A program made the translations under genes and the position numbers. From positions 186,001 through 250,000 of the forward strand of contig NZ_LVJN01000015.1 in assembly GCF_002109495.1 (NCBI RefSeq): 64,000 nucleotides of DNA, given 5' to 3'. The notes under the pieces are model-generated. The model saw only the letters and a list, made by a program, of their open reading frames with translations, did not search any database and was not told the origin of the DNA. This stretch comes from Magnetofaba australis IT-1. GTDB taxonomy: Bacteria; Pseudomonadota; Magnetococcia; Magnetococcales; Magnetococcaceae. How positions within the stretch are numbered: position 1 is the first letter of the stretch; every line of letters starts with the position of its first letter. Of this stretch, positions 35,456 to 44,755 are shown in pieces.

Positions 35456-35713
35456 CGGACTGCTCCTTGTGGAAAAGCGTGCAGATACAACTGAGAGACG
35501 CTTGGCGTGTGGAGTTAAATTGACTGTAACTCAAGCACTTGTGATGGATCAATGCTGAAGTGCGCGAGCCCGGGAAATTGGGACATTATCGGTTGGGGGC
35601 AGAAAGACTCCTGAGCGTTAACGGTCGTTTGTGATGGAATCCACAGCACATTTGCGCGAGTATGGGGGAGGTGATTGATTCCCAATGCGCCATCTCTCGT
35701 CATAGAGGCCGCC
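35456..35713. other. Intergenic gap between divergent genes
   Basis: It should hold the divergent promoters of the Tudor-like gene and the PhnD-type gene. I see neither a gene nor a hairpin element here. The open frame of the right-hand gene extends into it, to 35675, but the better start is 35714. Confidence 0.4.
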
Positions 35714-36613
35714 ATGTCCTTGCCGATACATCGCCCGGGTTTTTGCAGGGCTCGTTCACTCTCCGCCGCCATGGCGCTGTTGCTGGCGCTGCTGATTGGG
35801 GTGGGCGCGCCGCCGCCTGTGCAAGCCATGGAGGAGCCCTTGGTGATGGGGGTCTTCCCACGGCGCAACGCCAAGGCCACCTATCGCATGTTCAGCCCGC
35901 TGGCCTCCTATCTGGAAACGATGCTCAAGCGGCCCGTGCGGCTGGAGACGGGCAAGGACTTCCCCACCTTTTGGAAGAAGGTGGAGGAGCGTGCGCTGGA
36001 TCTGGTCCACTTCAACCAACTGCACTATATCCGCGCCCACGATAAATTTGGCTATGACGCCATTCTGATGAATGAGGAGTTTGGCGAGTCCACGCTGTCT
36101 GGTTCGTTGGTGGTGCGCGCCAACTCCGGCATTCGGACCCTCGACGACCTGCGCGGCAAGACCATTCTGTTCGGCGGCGGACGCAGCGCCATGATGAGCT
36201 TTGTGGCGCCGCGCTATCTGCTGATGCAGGCGGGCCTCAAAGAGAGCGACTACATTAGCAAATACGCCCTTAACCCGCCCAACGCCGCGCTGTCGGTGGC
36301 GCACCATCAGGCCGAAGCGGCGGGCATTGGGCAGGTGGTGCTGCGTCTGCCCACCGTCACCAGCCGGATTGAGCCGGGGCAGTTGACCACGCTGGCGGTG
36401 GGCGATCCGCTGCCGCATCTGCCGTGGGCGGTCAAGAGCGATATGCCGTCGGAGTTGCAGCGGCGCATACAGAAGCTGATGGTGGATCTGGCGGGCACAG
36501 CCGCCGGGCGCAAGGTGTTGGCCAGCGCAGGGCTTACCGCGCTGTTGGCGGCTGAAGATGGAGATTTCGACCCGCATCGGAAGATGATCAATGCGGTATT
36601 TGATGCACAATAA
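35714..36613 (+). CDS. PhnD-type periplasmic binding protein
   Basis: The 299-residue protein has a signal peptide (ALLLALLIGVGAPPPVQAM) and the fold of phosphonate/phosphite binding proteins: VMGVFPRRNAKATYRMFSPL, a LVHFNQLHYI stretch, a DLRGKTILFGGG loop and ATVEG-like LTTLAVGDPLPHLPWAV. In this context there is no permease or ATPase. Instead a hybrid histidine kinase starts a few bases downstream, so the protein is more likely a ligand sensor that hands its signal to the kinase than part of an importer. The ATG at 35714 was chosen because the signal sequence starts there. Confidence 0.85.
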   Translation: MSLPIHRPGFCRARSLSAAMALLLALLIGVGAPPPVQAMEEPLVMGVFPRRNAKATYRMFSPLASYLETMLKRPVRLETGKDFPTFWKKVEERALDLVHFNQLHYIRAHDKFGYDAILMNEEFGESTLSGSLVVRANSGIRTLDDLRGKTILFGGGRSAMMSFVAPRYLLMQAGLKESDYISKYALNPPNAALSVAHHQAEAAGIGQVVLRLPTVTSRIEPGQLTTLAVGDPLPHLPWAVKSDMPSELQRRIQKLMVDLAGTAAGRKVLASAGLTALLAAEDGDFDPHRKMINAVFDAQ

Positions 36614-36628
36614 TCGCCTGCAAGGGTG

Positions 36629-38974
36629 ATGAGGCGCGTTGGTATGCGACTCGGTCTGGCAGGGAAGTTTATTTGGATGATCATACTGATCCTGGGCGGA
36701 GCCCTGGTGGCGGAGACCCTCTACGTCTCCCGCCAGCAGTCCCGCTTCATGGAGCAGCAGTTGCGCGAGCACGGCCTAATGCTGGGGCGTTATGTGGCCA
36801 CCATCAGTCCCGACGCCATCCTCGGTTTCGATATGGTGGGCCTGGAGAATCTGGTGCAGGAGTTGGGGCGACAGCCCGATATGGCCCTGGCCGCCATCAC
36901 CGACGCCCATGGTCGTCCTCTGTCCACCTTTGCCGGTCTTAAGCACAAGCGGGGCGCGGCCTCCCAAGCCGATGATTCCAGCGCCCACTACTCCACCGAT
37001 CTGTTGCGCCACGATCTGGCTGGGGACAATCTGCTGCGCCTCTCGTTTCCCATTCTTTATGACGACGAACTGTTGGGGCATGTGATTCTGGTGCTCAGTC
37101 GCGCCGATATCCAGCAACGGGTGGAGGAGCTGATCTGGCGGCAATTTGTCATCGGTTTGATGGCGCTGGTGTTGATCAGCGCAGCGCTGTTTTTCGGTTT
37201 CCGGCTGCAGGTGTTGGGGCCGTTGGGACATTTTATGGCGGCGGCGCAGCGGGTGGCGCGGGGCGACTACAGCGCGCCGGTGGAGAAGCGTTCCGGCGAT
37301 GAGTTGGGCCGCCTGGCCGACACCCTTAACCGGATGATGCGCGCGATTCTGGAAAAAGAGACCCAATTGGAGAAGATCACCCGCGCGGTGGAGCAGAGTT
37401 CGGCCTCGGTGGTGATTACCGACGCCCACGGCGCCATTGAGTACGTCAATCCCAAGTTCTCTCAGGTGACCGGCTACGACGCCGATGAGGCGATTGGTCT
37501 GAATCCGCGCATTCTCAAAAGCGGGCATATGGACCCCTCGGTCTACGAAGAGATGTGGCGCGCTCTTAAAGCGGGACAGACGTGGCGCGGCGAGATTGAA
37601 AACCGCGCCAAGGATGGGCGGCTGTTTTGGGAGAGCGCGTCCATTTCGCCGATCTTCTCCGAAGAGGGCGAGATCACCCACTACATCGCCGTCAAAGATG
37701 ATATTACCCAGCGGTTGGCGTTGGAGCGCGAGTTGCGGCAGGCCAAGGAGCGCGCCGAGGCGTCCAGTTTGGCCAAAAGCGAATTCCTGGCCCTGATGAG
37801 CCATGAGATCCGCACCCCCATGAACGCCATTCTGGGCATGGCTGAGCTGCTCAATGAGTCGCCGTTGAATGACGAACAGCGTGAACTGCTCACGGTGCAG
37901 ACCCGTGCGGCCAACAATCTCCTGGAGTTGATCAACGAGATTCTCGATCTGTCGCGTATTGAGGCGGGACGCATGGAGTTGGTCCATGAGCCATTCCGTC
38001 TGGACGAACTGGTGGAGGGAATCGTCTCGCTGTTCCGTCAGAAGGCGCTGGAGAAGAGTTTGGCGCTCTCCGGCCAGGTGGAGCCCAGCGCGCCGCCGGT
38101 GCTGGTGGGCGACGCCTCCCGCTTGCGCCAGGTGTTGATCAATCTGGTGGGCAACGCCATCAAGTTCACCAAAGAGGGTGGGGTGTGGCTGGATGTTTCA
38201 GTACAGCAGGAGTTTGATGAAGAGCGTAAAGCCGGGCCGGTAACAGTGAGTTTCCGCGTGGCCGATAGCGGTCCGGGTATTCCGAAGGGGGTGCAGGGGC
38301 GCATCTTTCAGCCCTTCACCCAGGCCAGCGCCTATGTGACGCGGGAGCATGGCGGCACCGGTTTGGGGCTCTCCATCTGTCAGCGTCTGGTGGATCTGTT
38401 TGATGGGCGCATCTGGGTGGAGAGCGAGCCGGGCAAGGGCAGCACTTTCCAGTTTACGGCGCGTTTGACTCTGCCGGATCCGGCCGATCTGAGCCGTCCC
38501 GCGCCTGAGCGGGTGTGGGATGAGGGCGCAGAGGCGCCGATGCTGGATCGACCGCTGCGGATTCTGCTGGCTGAGGATATGCCCGATAATGCGCTGCTGG
38601 TGCGCTCCTATCTAAAACACACGCCCTATCAAGTGGATGTAGCTATTGATGGTGTGGAGGCGCTGGAGCTGTTCAATGCGGGGCAATACCATCTGGTGCT
38701 GATGGATATGCAGATGCCGGTGATGGATGGCTACAGCGCGGTGCGGGAGATCCGTTTGCGGGAGTATAAGATGAAAACGCCGCGCACGCCGATTCTGGCG
38801 CTCACGGCGCATGCTTTGAGAGATGAAGCGGAGCGTTCATTGGCGGTGGGGTGCGACGATCATCTGACCAAGCCGATCCGCAAACAGACCTTGATGGCGG
38901 CCATTGCGCAGTATGCGGTGGCGGTGGAGGAGTCCCCCGCCGCATCGGCGGATCCAGAGCAGGCGGACGCCTAG
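36629..38974 (+). CDS. Hybrid histidine kinase (HAMP-PAS-HK-REC)
   Basis: The 781-residue protein has an N-terminal membrane segment (about 12-30), a periplasmic sensor domain of about 140 residues, a second span (about 173-193), HAMP (about 195-250), PAS (about 255-365; VVITDAHGAIEYVNPKF), DHp with MSHEIRTPMNAI (His near 391), HATPase with NAIKFT, DSGPGIP and GTGLGLSI, and a C-terminal receiver from about 642 (AEDMPDN, LVLMDMQMPV with Asp near 692). It is complete. It follows the PhnD-type gene by about 15 bp. Signal passes from the sensor to its own receiver, then presumably to an Hpt protein encoded elsewhere. Confidence 0.93.
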   Translation: MRRVGMRLGLAGKFIWMIILILGGALVAETLYVSRQQSRFMEQQLREHGLMLGRYVATISPDAILGFDMVGLENLVQELGRQPDMALAAITDAHGRPLSTFAGLKHKRGAASQADDSSAHYSTDLLRHDLAGDNLLRLSFPILYDDELLGHVILVLSRADIQQRVEELIWRQFVIGLMALVLISAALFFGFRLQVLGPLGHFMAAAQRVARGDYSAPVEKRSGDELGRLADTLNRMMRAILEKETQLEKITRAVEQSSASVVITDAHGAIEYVNPKFSQVTGYDADEAIGLNPRILKSGHMDPSVYEEMWRALKAGQTWRGEIENRAKDGRLFWESASISPIFSEEGEITHYIAVKDDITQRLALERELRQAKERAEASSLAKSEFLALMSHEIRTPMNAILGMAELLNESPLNDEQRELLTVQTRAANNLLELINEILDLSRIEAGRMELVHEPFRLDELVEGIVSLFRQKALEKSLALSGQVEPSAPPVLVGDASRLRQVLINLVGNAIKFTKEGGVWLDVSVQQEFDEERKAGPVTVSFRVADSGPGIPKGVQGRIFQPFTQASAYVTREHGGTGLGLSICQRLVDLFDGRIWVESEPGKGSTFQFTARLTLPDPADLSRPAPERVWDEGAEAPMLDRPLRILLAEDMPDNALLVRSYLKHTPYQVDVAIDGVEALELFNAGQYHLVLMDMQMPVMDGYSAVREIRLREYKMKTPRTPILALTAHALRDEAERSLAVGCDDHLTKPIRKQTLMAAIAQYAVAVEESPAASADPEQADA

Positions 38975-39094
38975 GCGCGGCGCCTGCGCGTGTGGAGAAA
39001 AGCTCACGCCAACGCCAACAATTGCATCTGCGCGTCAGAGCCGGTAAAGAGGGGGCGCGCGTCGTTCTCTCCCACCCCCGCGCTCGGGCCGCTC

Positions 39095-40255
39095 ATGACC
39101 TCTCGTCACTACTGGACCCTGGCCGCCTACTATGGCTGCTTCTTCGCCGTGTTAGGGATCTGGCTGCCCTACTGGCCGCTCTATCTGGAGTCGGTGGGGA
39201 TTAGCCACGAATCCATCGGCGTGCTCACCGCCCTGACCATGGGGCTGCGCATGCTGGGCACGCCGTTCTGGGGCCATCTGGCCGACCGCCGCGGCCGCGC
39301 CCTGGTGATCATCTCCACCGCCTTCGCCTCGGCCTTCGCCTTCAGTCTCTACTTCTGGGGAACCCAGCTTTACTGGTTGATTGCGGTCACCGCCTTCTAT
39401 GGCTTTGTGCACGCCGCCGCCATGCCGCTGGTGGACGCCACCGCCATGGAGACCAGCCTCAAAACCGGTGGCGACTATGGTCGCGTGCGGGTGTGGGGCT
39501 CCATCGGCTTTATCGTCTGCTCGGTGGCGCTGGGGGCGTTGGTGGATTGGCGCGGGGTGGCCATCATCCTGCCGGTGATCCTGGGGCTGCTCATCGTCGA
39601 CGCCTTTCTCACCACCCGCATGCCGCGTCCGGCGCACACCGCGCCGCATGCGGACGCCGAGGCGCCGACCTCGCTGCTGCGTGATCCGGCGGCGCGCTGG
39701 TTCTACGCCGGGGCGATGCTGATGCAGTTCTCCCATGCGGGCTACTACGGCTTCTACTCCATCCATCTGGAGGCCAACGGCTACAGCCGCACGCTGATCG
39801 GCGCGCTGTGGGCGCTGGGGGTGATCGCCGAAGTCGCGGTGCTGGCCAACTCCAACTGGATACTCAAACGCTTCGGCGTCTCCCGCGTGCTGCTGCTGTC
39901 GCTGATTCTGGCCTCGCTGCGCTGGAGCGTCATCGGCGCCACCCTGTGGCTGCCGCTGCTGCTGGCGGCGCAGCTGCTGCACGCCTTCACCTTCGGCTCG
40001 TTCCACGTCGCTTCGGTGCGCCGTTGCCACGATCTGGCCGCCCCCGAGCAGCGCGGTTCGGCGCAGGCGTGGTATTCGGCCTTTTCCTTCGGGGTTGGCG
40101 GCAGCGGTGGGCTGCTGATGTCCGGCTTTCTGTATGGCGCGGTGGGTTCGGCGGCGCTGTTCGCCATCATGAGTCTGGCCGCCGCCCTGGGGGTGATCGC
40201 CTCGCTGCGCGCCGCCGCCCTGTTCGCGCGCCGCGCGCCGGTTTCAGATCATTAG
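39095..40255 (+). CDS. MFS transporter, HcaT-like
   Basis: The 386-residue protein has twelve membrane segments and the features of the MFS_1-like/HcaT branch: YYGCFFAVLGIWLPYWPLYL at the N-terminus, GISHESIGVLTA, PFWGHLADRRGR (motif A) and GGDYGRVRVWGSIGF after TM4. Homologues are annotated as 3-phenylpropionic acid or nucleoside-type carriers, but the substrate is not determined by sequence. The ATG at 39095 is preferred because the segment before it is not family-like. It is followed by a hairpin element. Confidence 0.87.
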   Translation: MTSRHYWTLAAYYGCFFAVLGIWLPYWPLYLESVGISHESIGVLTALTMGLRMLGTPFWGHLADRRGRALVIISTAFASAFAFSLYFWGTQLYWLIAVTAFYGFVHAAAMPLVDATAMETSLKTGGDYGRVRVWGSIGFIVCSVALGALVDWRGVAIILPVILGLLIVDAFLTTRMPRPAHTAPHADAEAPTSLLRDPAARWFYAGAMLMQFSHAGYYGFYSIHLEANGYSRTLIGALWALGVIAEVAVLANSNWILKRFGVSRVLLLSLILASLRWSVIGATLWLPLLLAAQLLHAFTFGSFHVASVRRCHDLAAPEQRGSAQAWYSAFSFGVGGSGGLLMSGFLYGAVGSAALFAIMSLAAALGVIASLRAAALFARRAPVSDH

Positions 40256-40286
40256 GCTTCAGATTATAAGAGTCGCTTGAAAGCAG

Positions 40287-40567
40287 GTTGACACAAATCC
40301 AAGGCGCTCAATGTTTGCGTGACGTTGCCTCGGCTTGCGCTGACTATTGGCCGCCGACTGGTCGGCGGCGGGGTGATTCGGGCCATCCATGGCCCTCACC
40401 CTTCGGGCTCGCTGCGCGAGTCCGATTCGGCAATCCTGCCGAATCGTCTGGGGGCCGCGCCCCCAGCGGGGTGTGGGGCGGAGCCCCACGGTGTGGTCGT
40501 TGGGAGCTCGAGGGCAAAGCCCTCGATATCTTGCAGCGCCCATATGTTCACTTTTGAGTGCTAGCGA
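40287..40567 (+). repeat. Modular hairpin element with an inverted internal module (HE-10)
   Basis: It starts TGACACAAATCCAAGGCGCT, then has the AATGTTTGCGTGACGT edge, GCTTGCGCTGACTATTGG, CCGCCGAC/GTCGGCGG, the 75-bp module at 40373-40446, TGGGGGC/GCCCCCA, GTGGGGC/GCCCCAC and the terminal GAGGGCAAAGCCCTCGATATC hairpin. The 75-bp module, bounded by GATTCGG and CCGAATC, has the opposite orientation, relative to the rest of the element, to that in HE-4 and HE-6. Confidence 0.85.
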
Positions 40568-40649
40568 CGACAGGTTTCGGATCATGGATGGGCTTCGCGG
40601 CGCGGTAAGCGTATACTGAGCGGGTTCAAACCGTTCAGGAGTCTTTGCC

Positions 40650-41807
40650 GTGAATGATGCATCCCCCTCCCGTCCCGGCCTGCCCCATGGCGTGCTGGAT
40701 TGCCAGACCCCGGTCTCGCGTCAGAACGTCAAGCGCATGGCGTGGCTGGCCAAGAGCCTGCACGGCCTGCTCACGCTACCCGCCTACCGCGAGCGGGTGG
40801 AGCCCACGATCCACCCCACCGCACAATTCGATCCGGGGCACTTTTCGGTGATGATGGGGTTCGATTTCCACATCACCGACGATGGCCCGCGCCTGATCGA
40901 GGTCAACACCAATGCCGGCGGCGGACTGTTCGCCTATCAGACCACCCGACCCTACGTCACCGGGGCCGATTTCGTCGGCCAGTATGCGCCGCCCACCCAT
41001 CACCAGAAGCAGCTGCTGGACGCCTTCCTCACCGAGTGGGGGCTGTTTGCCCGCCACAACGGCGTCGAACGTCCGTTGCGGCGACTGGTGATCATGGATG
41101 ACAACCCGACCGGGCAGTATCTCTATCCGGAGATGCGCGCCTTTGAACGCTTCTTCAACCACTGGGATGTGGCCGCCACGGTGTGCGCCCCAGAAGAGCT
41201 GGAGATGGACGAATCCGGCGTGCGCTTGAACGGCGAAGCGGTAGACTTTGTCTATAACAGGCATTGCGACTTCTACTTCGACACCCCCGCTATGGCGGGG
41301 TTGAAGGCGGCTTATCTGGCCGGGCGGGTGTGCGTGAGCCCCAATCCGCGCATGTATGGCATGTTGGCCGACAAGCGGCGACTGGTGGGGTTGAGCGATC
41401 CGCACTGGTTGATGGAGATCGGGCTGGGCGAGGCGCGGGCGCGGCGTCTGGCTGAGTTGATTCCCCAGGTGCGCGCGCTGGACAGTTTCACTCCTGAAGC
41501 GTTCTGGGAAGAGCGGAAACAGTGGGTGCTCAAACCCGCCGCCTCCCACGGCTCGCGCGGGGTGGTGCTGGGCACGGCGCTGCGCCGCAACCGCTTTGCC
41601 GAGACCGACCCCGCCGAGACCCTGGTTCAGCGTCTGGCGCCGCCCTCCCAGGTGCAGTGTGACGAAACGGCGAAACCGCTGAAAGCCGACTTCCGCCTGT
41701 TCGCCTATCAGGATCGACTGCTCGGCGCGGCGGCGCGTCTGTATCGCGGTCAGGTGACAAATTTCAAAGACCCTGACAGCGGTTACGCAGCGGTAACCAT
41801 TGCATGA
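40650..41807 (+). CDS. ATP-grasp-like protein of unknown substrate
   Basis: The 385-residue protein has features of circularly permuted ATP-grasp ligases: MMGFDFHITDDGPRLIEVNT with the Asn-Thr-Asn-Ala-Gly-Gly turn near residue 90, FVYNRHCDFYF near 192 and VLKPAASHGSRGVVLG near 291. Such enzymes (glutathionylspermidine-synthase-like and related) ligate amino-acid or peptide carboxylates. I cannot assign the substrate. GTG is the start, with CAGGAG eight bases upstream. The gene stands alone between a hairpin element and a low-content gap. Confidence 0.7.
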   Translation: MNDASPSRPGLPHGVLDCQTPVSRQNVKRMAWLAKSLHGLLTLPAYRERVEPTIHPTAQFDPGHFSVMMGFDFHITDDGPRLIEVNTNAGGGLFAYQTTRPYVTGADFVGQYAPPTHHQKQLLDAFLTEWGLFARHNGVERPLRRLVIMDDNPTGQYLYPEMRAFERFFNHWDVAATVCAPEELEMDESGVRLNGEAVDFVYNRHCDFYFDTPAMAGLKAAYLAGRVCVSPNPRMYGMLADKRRLVGLSDPHWLMEIGLGEARARRLAELIPQVRALDSFTPEAFWEERKQWVLKPAASHGSRGVVLGTALRRNRFAETDPAETLVQRLAPPSQVQCDETAKPLKADFRLFAYQDRLLGAAARLYRGQVTNFKDPDSGYAAVTIA

Positions 41808-42027
41808 CGTTGATCCGGATCAATTGCTGATTGGCGGCGTCGGTGTTAGGCTTTTAGATTGGCGTTGATCGCCATGGCTCAGACTCTTGATGCGTCTTTT
41901 GTGACGCATGTTCGGCGTGGGGGCGTCGCTTTTGACAAGATCTGAGACATTTGCGTTTTTCATATGTTATTGAGAGATCGGCGCGCGCGCCCTGCGCGCT
42001 GGCCTGTATCGGATTGAGATAAGCCAT
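41808..42027. other. Intergenic gap with a small hairpin
   Basis: The gap contains an ATGCGTC/GACGCAT hairpin at about 41890-41910 with a TTTTGT loop, which may end the preceding transcript, and a TTGACA at 41932. No well-placed -10 box matches the TTGACA, so I do not call a promoter. The next small gene starts around 42028 or 42094. Confidence 0.4.
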
Positions 42028-42309
42028 GTGGGACGTTTTTCGACAAAGCGTGAAATCTTGCGCAGGGATGCCGCAGCAGATGGGGCGTGGGTGATGTTTA
42101 AAGCCGACGCCGATCGCATGGCCAGCACGCTCGAGCAGACCCCATTCCGTTTGGATGACCCGACGCAGGCGTTCCTGGACTCCAGCCAGCGTGAGATCGC
42201 GCGCGCGGAGCAGACCGATCCCAGTTTTGATCGCGGCCTTTATGACGCCGCCGTGCGGCTGGTGCTCGAGCGTTTGGACGAGGATGATGACGAGGCGTTC
42301 TCGTTATGA
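42028..42309 (+). CDS. Small acidic protein coupled to the Rad50-like gene
   Basis: The 93-residue protein begins with GTG in the open frame; an inner ATG at 42094 (MFKADADRMASTL) is an alternative start giving 71 residues. It is helical and acidic (LERLDEDDDEAF at the end) and has no recognised motif. Its stop overlaps the ATG of the next gene (ATGA), so it is very likely co-translated with the Rad50-like ATPase and may be its partner. SbcC/YhaN-like genes normally follow a calcineurin-type nuclease (SbcD/YhaO-like); no such nuclease is present here. Confidence 0.55.
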   Translation: MGRFSTKREILRRDAAADGAWVMFKADADRMASTLEQTPFRLDDPTQAFLDSSQREIARAEQTDPSFDRGLYDAAVRLVLERLDEDDDEAFSL

Positions 42310-44609
42310 TCATCCTGCGGCTTGAGGCGGAGAATCTCTATCGATTCAGGCGCTTGGCGCTGATCGATCCGCCGCGCGCCGGACTGATCGCGATTTTTGG
42401 ACCCAATGAGTCGGGCAAATCCTCGCTGTTGTCGGCCATCTGTCTGGCTCTGTTTGGCCGCACCGCCGATATCGAACCCCATGAACTGGCGCAGACCGTA
42501 CGCTGGGGGGCGCCCAACGCCTCCTTGAGTTTGACCTTTAGCGTCGGGAATGACGACGTCTACCAGATCACCCGCTACTTCAATGCCGAAGGCGACCATC
42601 GCGCGCAGTTGACCCGGTCCGACTCCGGGCAGGTGATCGCCCAGGGCGCGCGGGCGGTTGATCGCCGGGTCAACGAACTGATCGGCTTTACCTTCCGCCA
42701 GTACCACGACGCCTTGTATCTATCCCAACGTCGCGACGACGCCGATTCGGCCCACGCCGACACCCTCAAGGCGCTGTCGGGAATTGACCGTCTGGAGCGG
42801 GTGTCGCTGGCGCTCTCCGATGAGTTGATCGAGATGGCCGGGCAGGCGCAGACCCTGGCGGAAGAGAATCGCAAGCTGGCGCAGCGTCTGGATGAGATGG
42901 ACCTGCGCGAAGGACGGCTCGACGAGCTGGGCGGACGTCTCACCGAGGCGCAGGCGCGGCAACTGGAGGAGGCGCGCCACATTCGCGACTGGCGCGCGCT
43001 GCTGCAGGAGATGGATCGGGTAATCGAGCGGCTGGAGGAGCCCAAAATCGCCAAACTCGGCCCGAGCGCGGAGTACAAACGCTGGGAGCAGGAGCTGACG
43101 CGGCTGCGCAAGGGGCTGGATGAGACCGCTCTGTTGCTGCAAAAAGAGGATTTGGAGAGCCTGCTGGAGCCAGAGTCCATCGAGGTGGCGGTGGATGCGC
43201 TGCGTCAATGGAGCGCGCAGGTAACGGCGGCGCTGGAGCCGTTGGCGATGCTGATGGCGGAGATGACCCGCTTTGCCGATCGCTGGTCGCACTGGCTGGG
43301 GGAGGGCGGTCGCGGCTCTCAGGACGATCCGCTGGCGGCGCGCACCTTCGAAGTGGAGGCCAGTCGCCATCGACAGCAGCGCGAGCGCACACTGCGTCTG
43401 CGCGGGCGCTATGCGCTGGGCGTTCTGTTGGCGCTGGGCGCGCTGGCGTTGGCGGCGGCGGCCGGTCCGGGCGCGCCGCTGGAGCATGACGCCCAGACCG
43501 CTGCGGGGTTCTGGACCCGTCTGGGCGAGTGGACCATGGGCGCACAGGGAAGTTTTGCTTGGCGCGTGCTGTTCCATGGCGGTTGGATGGTGGCGCTGGT
43601 GGCGCTGGGCGGTGCGGTGTCAGCGACTCTGCGCGCCAAGGAGTCGGGGCGGCGGTTGCGCGATCTGGAGCGTCAGGCGCGTTTTGGCCGTGAACAGGCG
43701 CGGCGCATCCGCGCTTGGTTCGAGGAGCCTACCCTGGCGCGTCTGCCGGAGTTGGCCACCCTCAGCGATGCGCCGTGGTGCGAGGATCTGAACCACTGGC
43801 TGCACGATGCGGGCAAGCGTTTGGCGCTGGCTCCCAGTTGGAAGAAAACTGTCTCTCAATATAAGAGGTTACACGACTCTTTGCGCGATGGTATGCTGTT
43901 GTTGCGGCAGGATTTGGACGAGAATCTGTCAGAAGCGTTCACGGAGCGCGAACGTTTTGCCGATGAACAACAGAGTCTGGAAGAGGCGATTCACGTCGAG
44001 CGCGAGCGCCGCAAGAGCGGCCGCGAGATGTCCGAGCGGTTGGAGATCGCCCGTGAGCGCCAGCAGAAGGCGGCGCAGGGCGTGAAAGTGCGCGAGTTGG
44101 GCCTGCGCATGCTCGATGTGACGCAAAAGGAGATGGCTGCGCGTTTTAATGAGGAGCTGCGTCGCGCTGTGGGCGAGTTGGCGCCGCTGTTTACCCGCGG
44201 GCGCTATCAACATGTGCGTTTTGATGAGGATCTGCGCTTGCAGGCCTTCTCGGCGGAGAAGAATGGCTTTTCCGGTTTGGAGAAGCTCTCCACCGGCGCG
44301 CGGCGGCAACTGCTGCTGGCGGCGCGCGCGGCGCTGGCCCAGGCCATGGCGGCGCGCTCGCAAAGTGGCAAGCAGTTTCTGGCGTTGGATGAACCATTCG
44401 CCTTTTTCGACGATGAGCGCATCCGCGACGCCCTGGGAGGATTGCGCGGCGCGCATTTGTCGCTGCCGCAGATCTGGATCGCGGGGCAGTCGTTTCCCAA
44501 GGGGGCCGAAGAGTTGTTTGCGCTGCGCATCAGTTGCAGCGCCGACCGAGATAAGTTGATCGTGACATCCGAGGGGGGGGAGCCGCCCGAGGCGTCTGAG
44601 TCAGAATAG
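42306..44609 (+). CDS. Rad50/SbcC-like ATPase with two membrane segments (YhaN-like)
   Basis: The 767-residue protein has an N-terminal ATPase half with Walker A GPNESGKS (32-39), coiled coils between about 180 and 360 and again about 450-620, and a C-terminal half with signature LSTGARRQLLL near 660 and Walker B FLALDEPFAFF near 691, so the two halves should form an SMC-type head. Two hydrophobic segments (about 366-386 and 417-441; GVLLALGALALAAAAGPG and LFHGGWMVALVALGGAV) sit at the middle where Rad50 has its zinc hook, and anchor the coiled coil in the membrane. This layout is known for the YhaN/SMC-like group. DNA or membrane-linked repair is possible. The partner nuclease is not in the window. 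Confidence 0.85.
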   Translation: MIILRLEAENLYRFRRLALIDPPRAGLIAIFGPNESGKSSLLSAICLALFGRTADIEPHELAQTVRWGAPNASLSLTFSVGNDDVYQITRYFNAEGDHRAQLTRSDSGQVIAQGARAVDRRVNELIGFTFRQYHDALYLSQRRDDADSAHADTLKALSGIDRLERVSLALSDELIEMAGQAQTLAEENRKLAQRLDEMDLREGRLDELGGRLTEAQARQLEEARHIRDWRALLQEMDRVIERLEEPKIAKLGPSAEYKRWEQELTRLRKGLDETALLLQKEDLESLLEPESIEVAVDALRQWSAQVTAALEPLAMLMAEMTRFADRWSHWLGEGGRGSQDDPLAARTFEVEASRHRQQRERTLRLRGRYALGVLLALGALALAAAAGPGAPLEHDAQTAAGFWTRLGEWTMGAQGSFAWRVLFHGGWMVALVALGGAVSATLRAKESGRRLRDLERQARFGREQARRIRAWFEEPTLARLPELATLSDAPWCEDLNHWLHDAGKRLALAPSWKKTVSQYKRLHDSLRDGMLLLRQDLDENLSEAFTERERFADEQQSLEEAIHVERERRKSGREMSERLEIARERQQKAAQGVKVRELGLRMLDVTQKEMAARFNEELRRAVGELAPLFTRGRYQHVRFDEDLRLQAFSAEKNGFSGLEKLSTGARRQLLLAARAALAQAMAARSQSGKQFLALDEPFAFFDDERIRDALGGLRGAHLSLPQIWIAGQSFPKGAEELFALRISCSADRDKLIVTSEGGEPPEASESE

Positions 44610-44755
44610 AGATGTGAAGAGGCGCTGACAGACAGCGATAGCGCGCGGCCCGCCGCAGACAGGCGGTTTGTTGTGCGCAATCGTGGTATCCTGGCTGTCT
44701 GAGCAGAAAAAAAGAGTTGATAATCAGCCTCTCAGAGCGCATTGGCAGGGGGATT

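Noticed and set aside
41932-41968. TTGACA at 41932 as a promoter
   Set aside because: The nearest -10-like sequence (TATGTT at 41963) is 25 bp away, too far for sigma-70.
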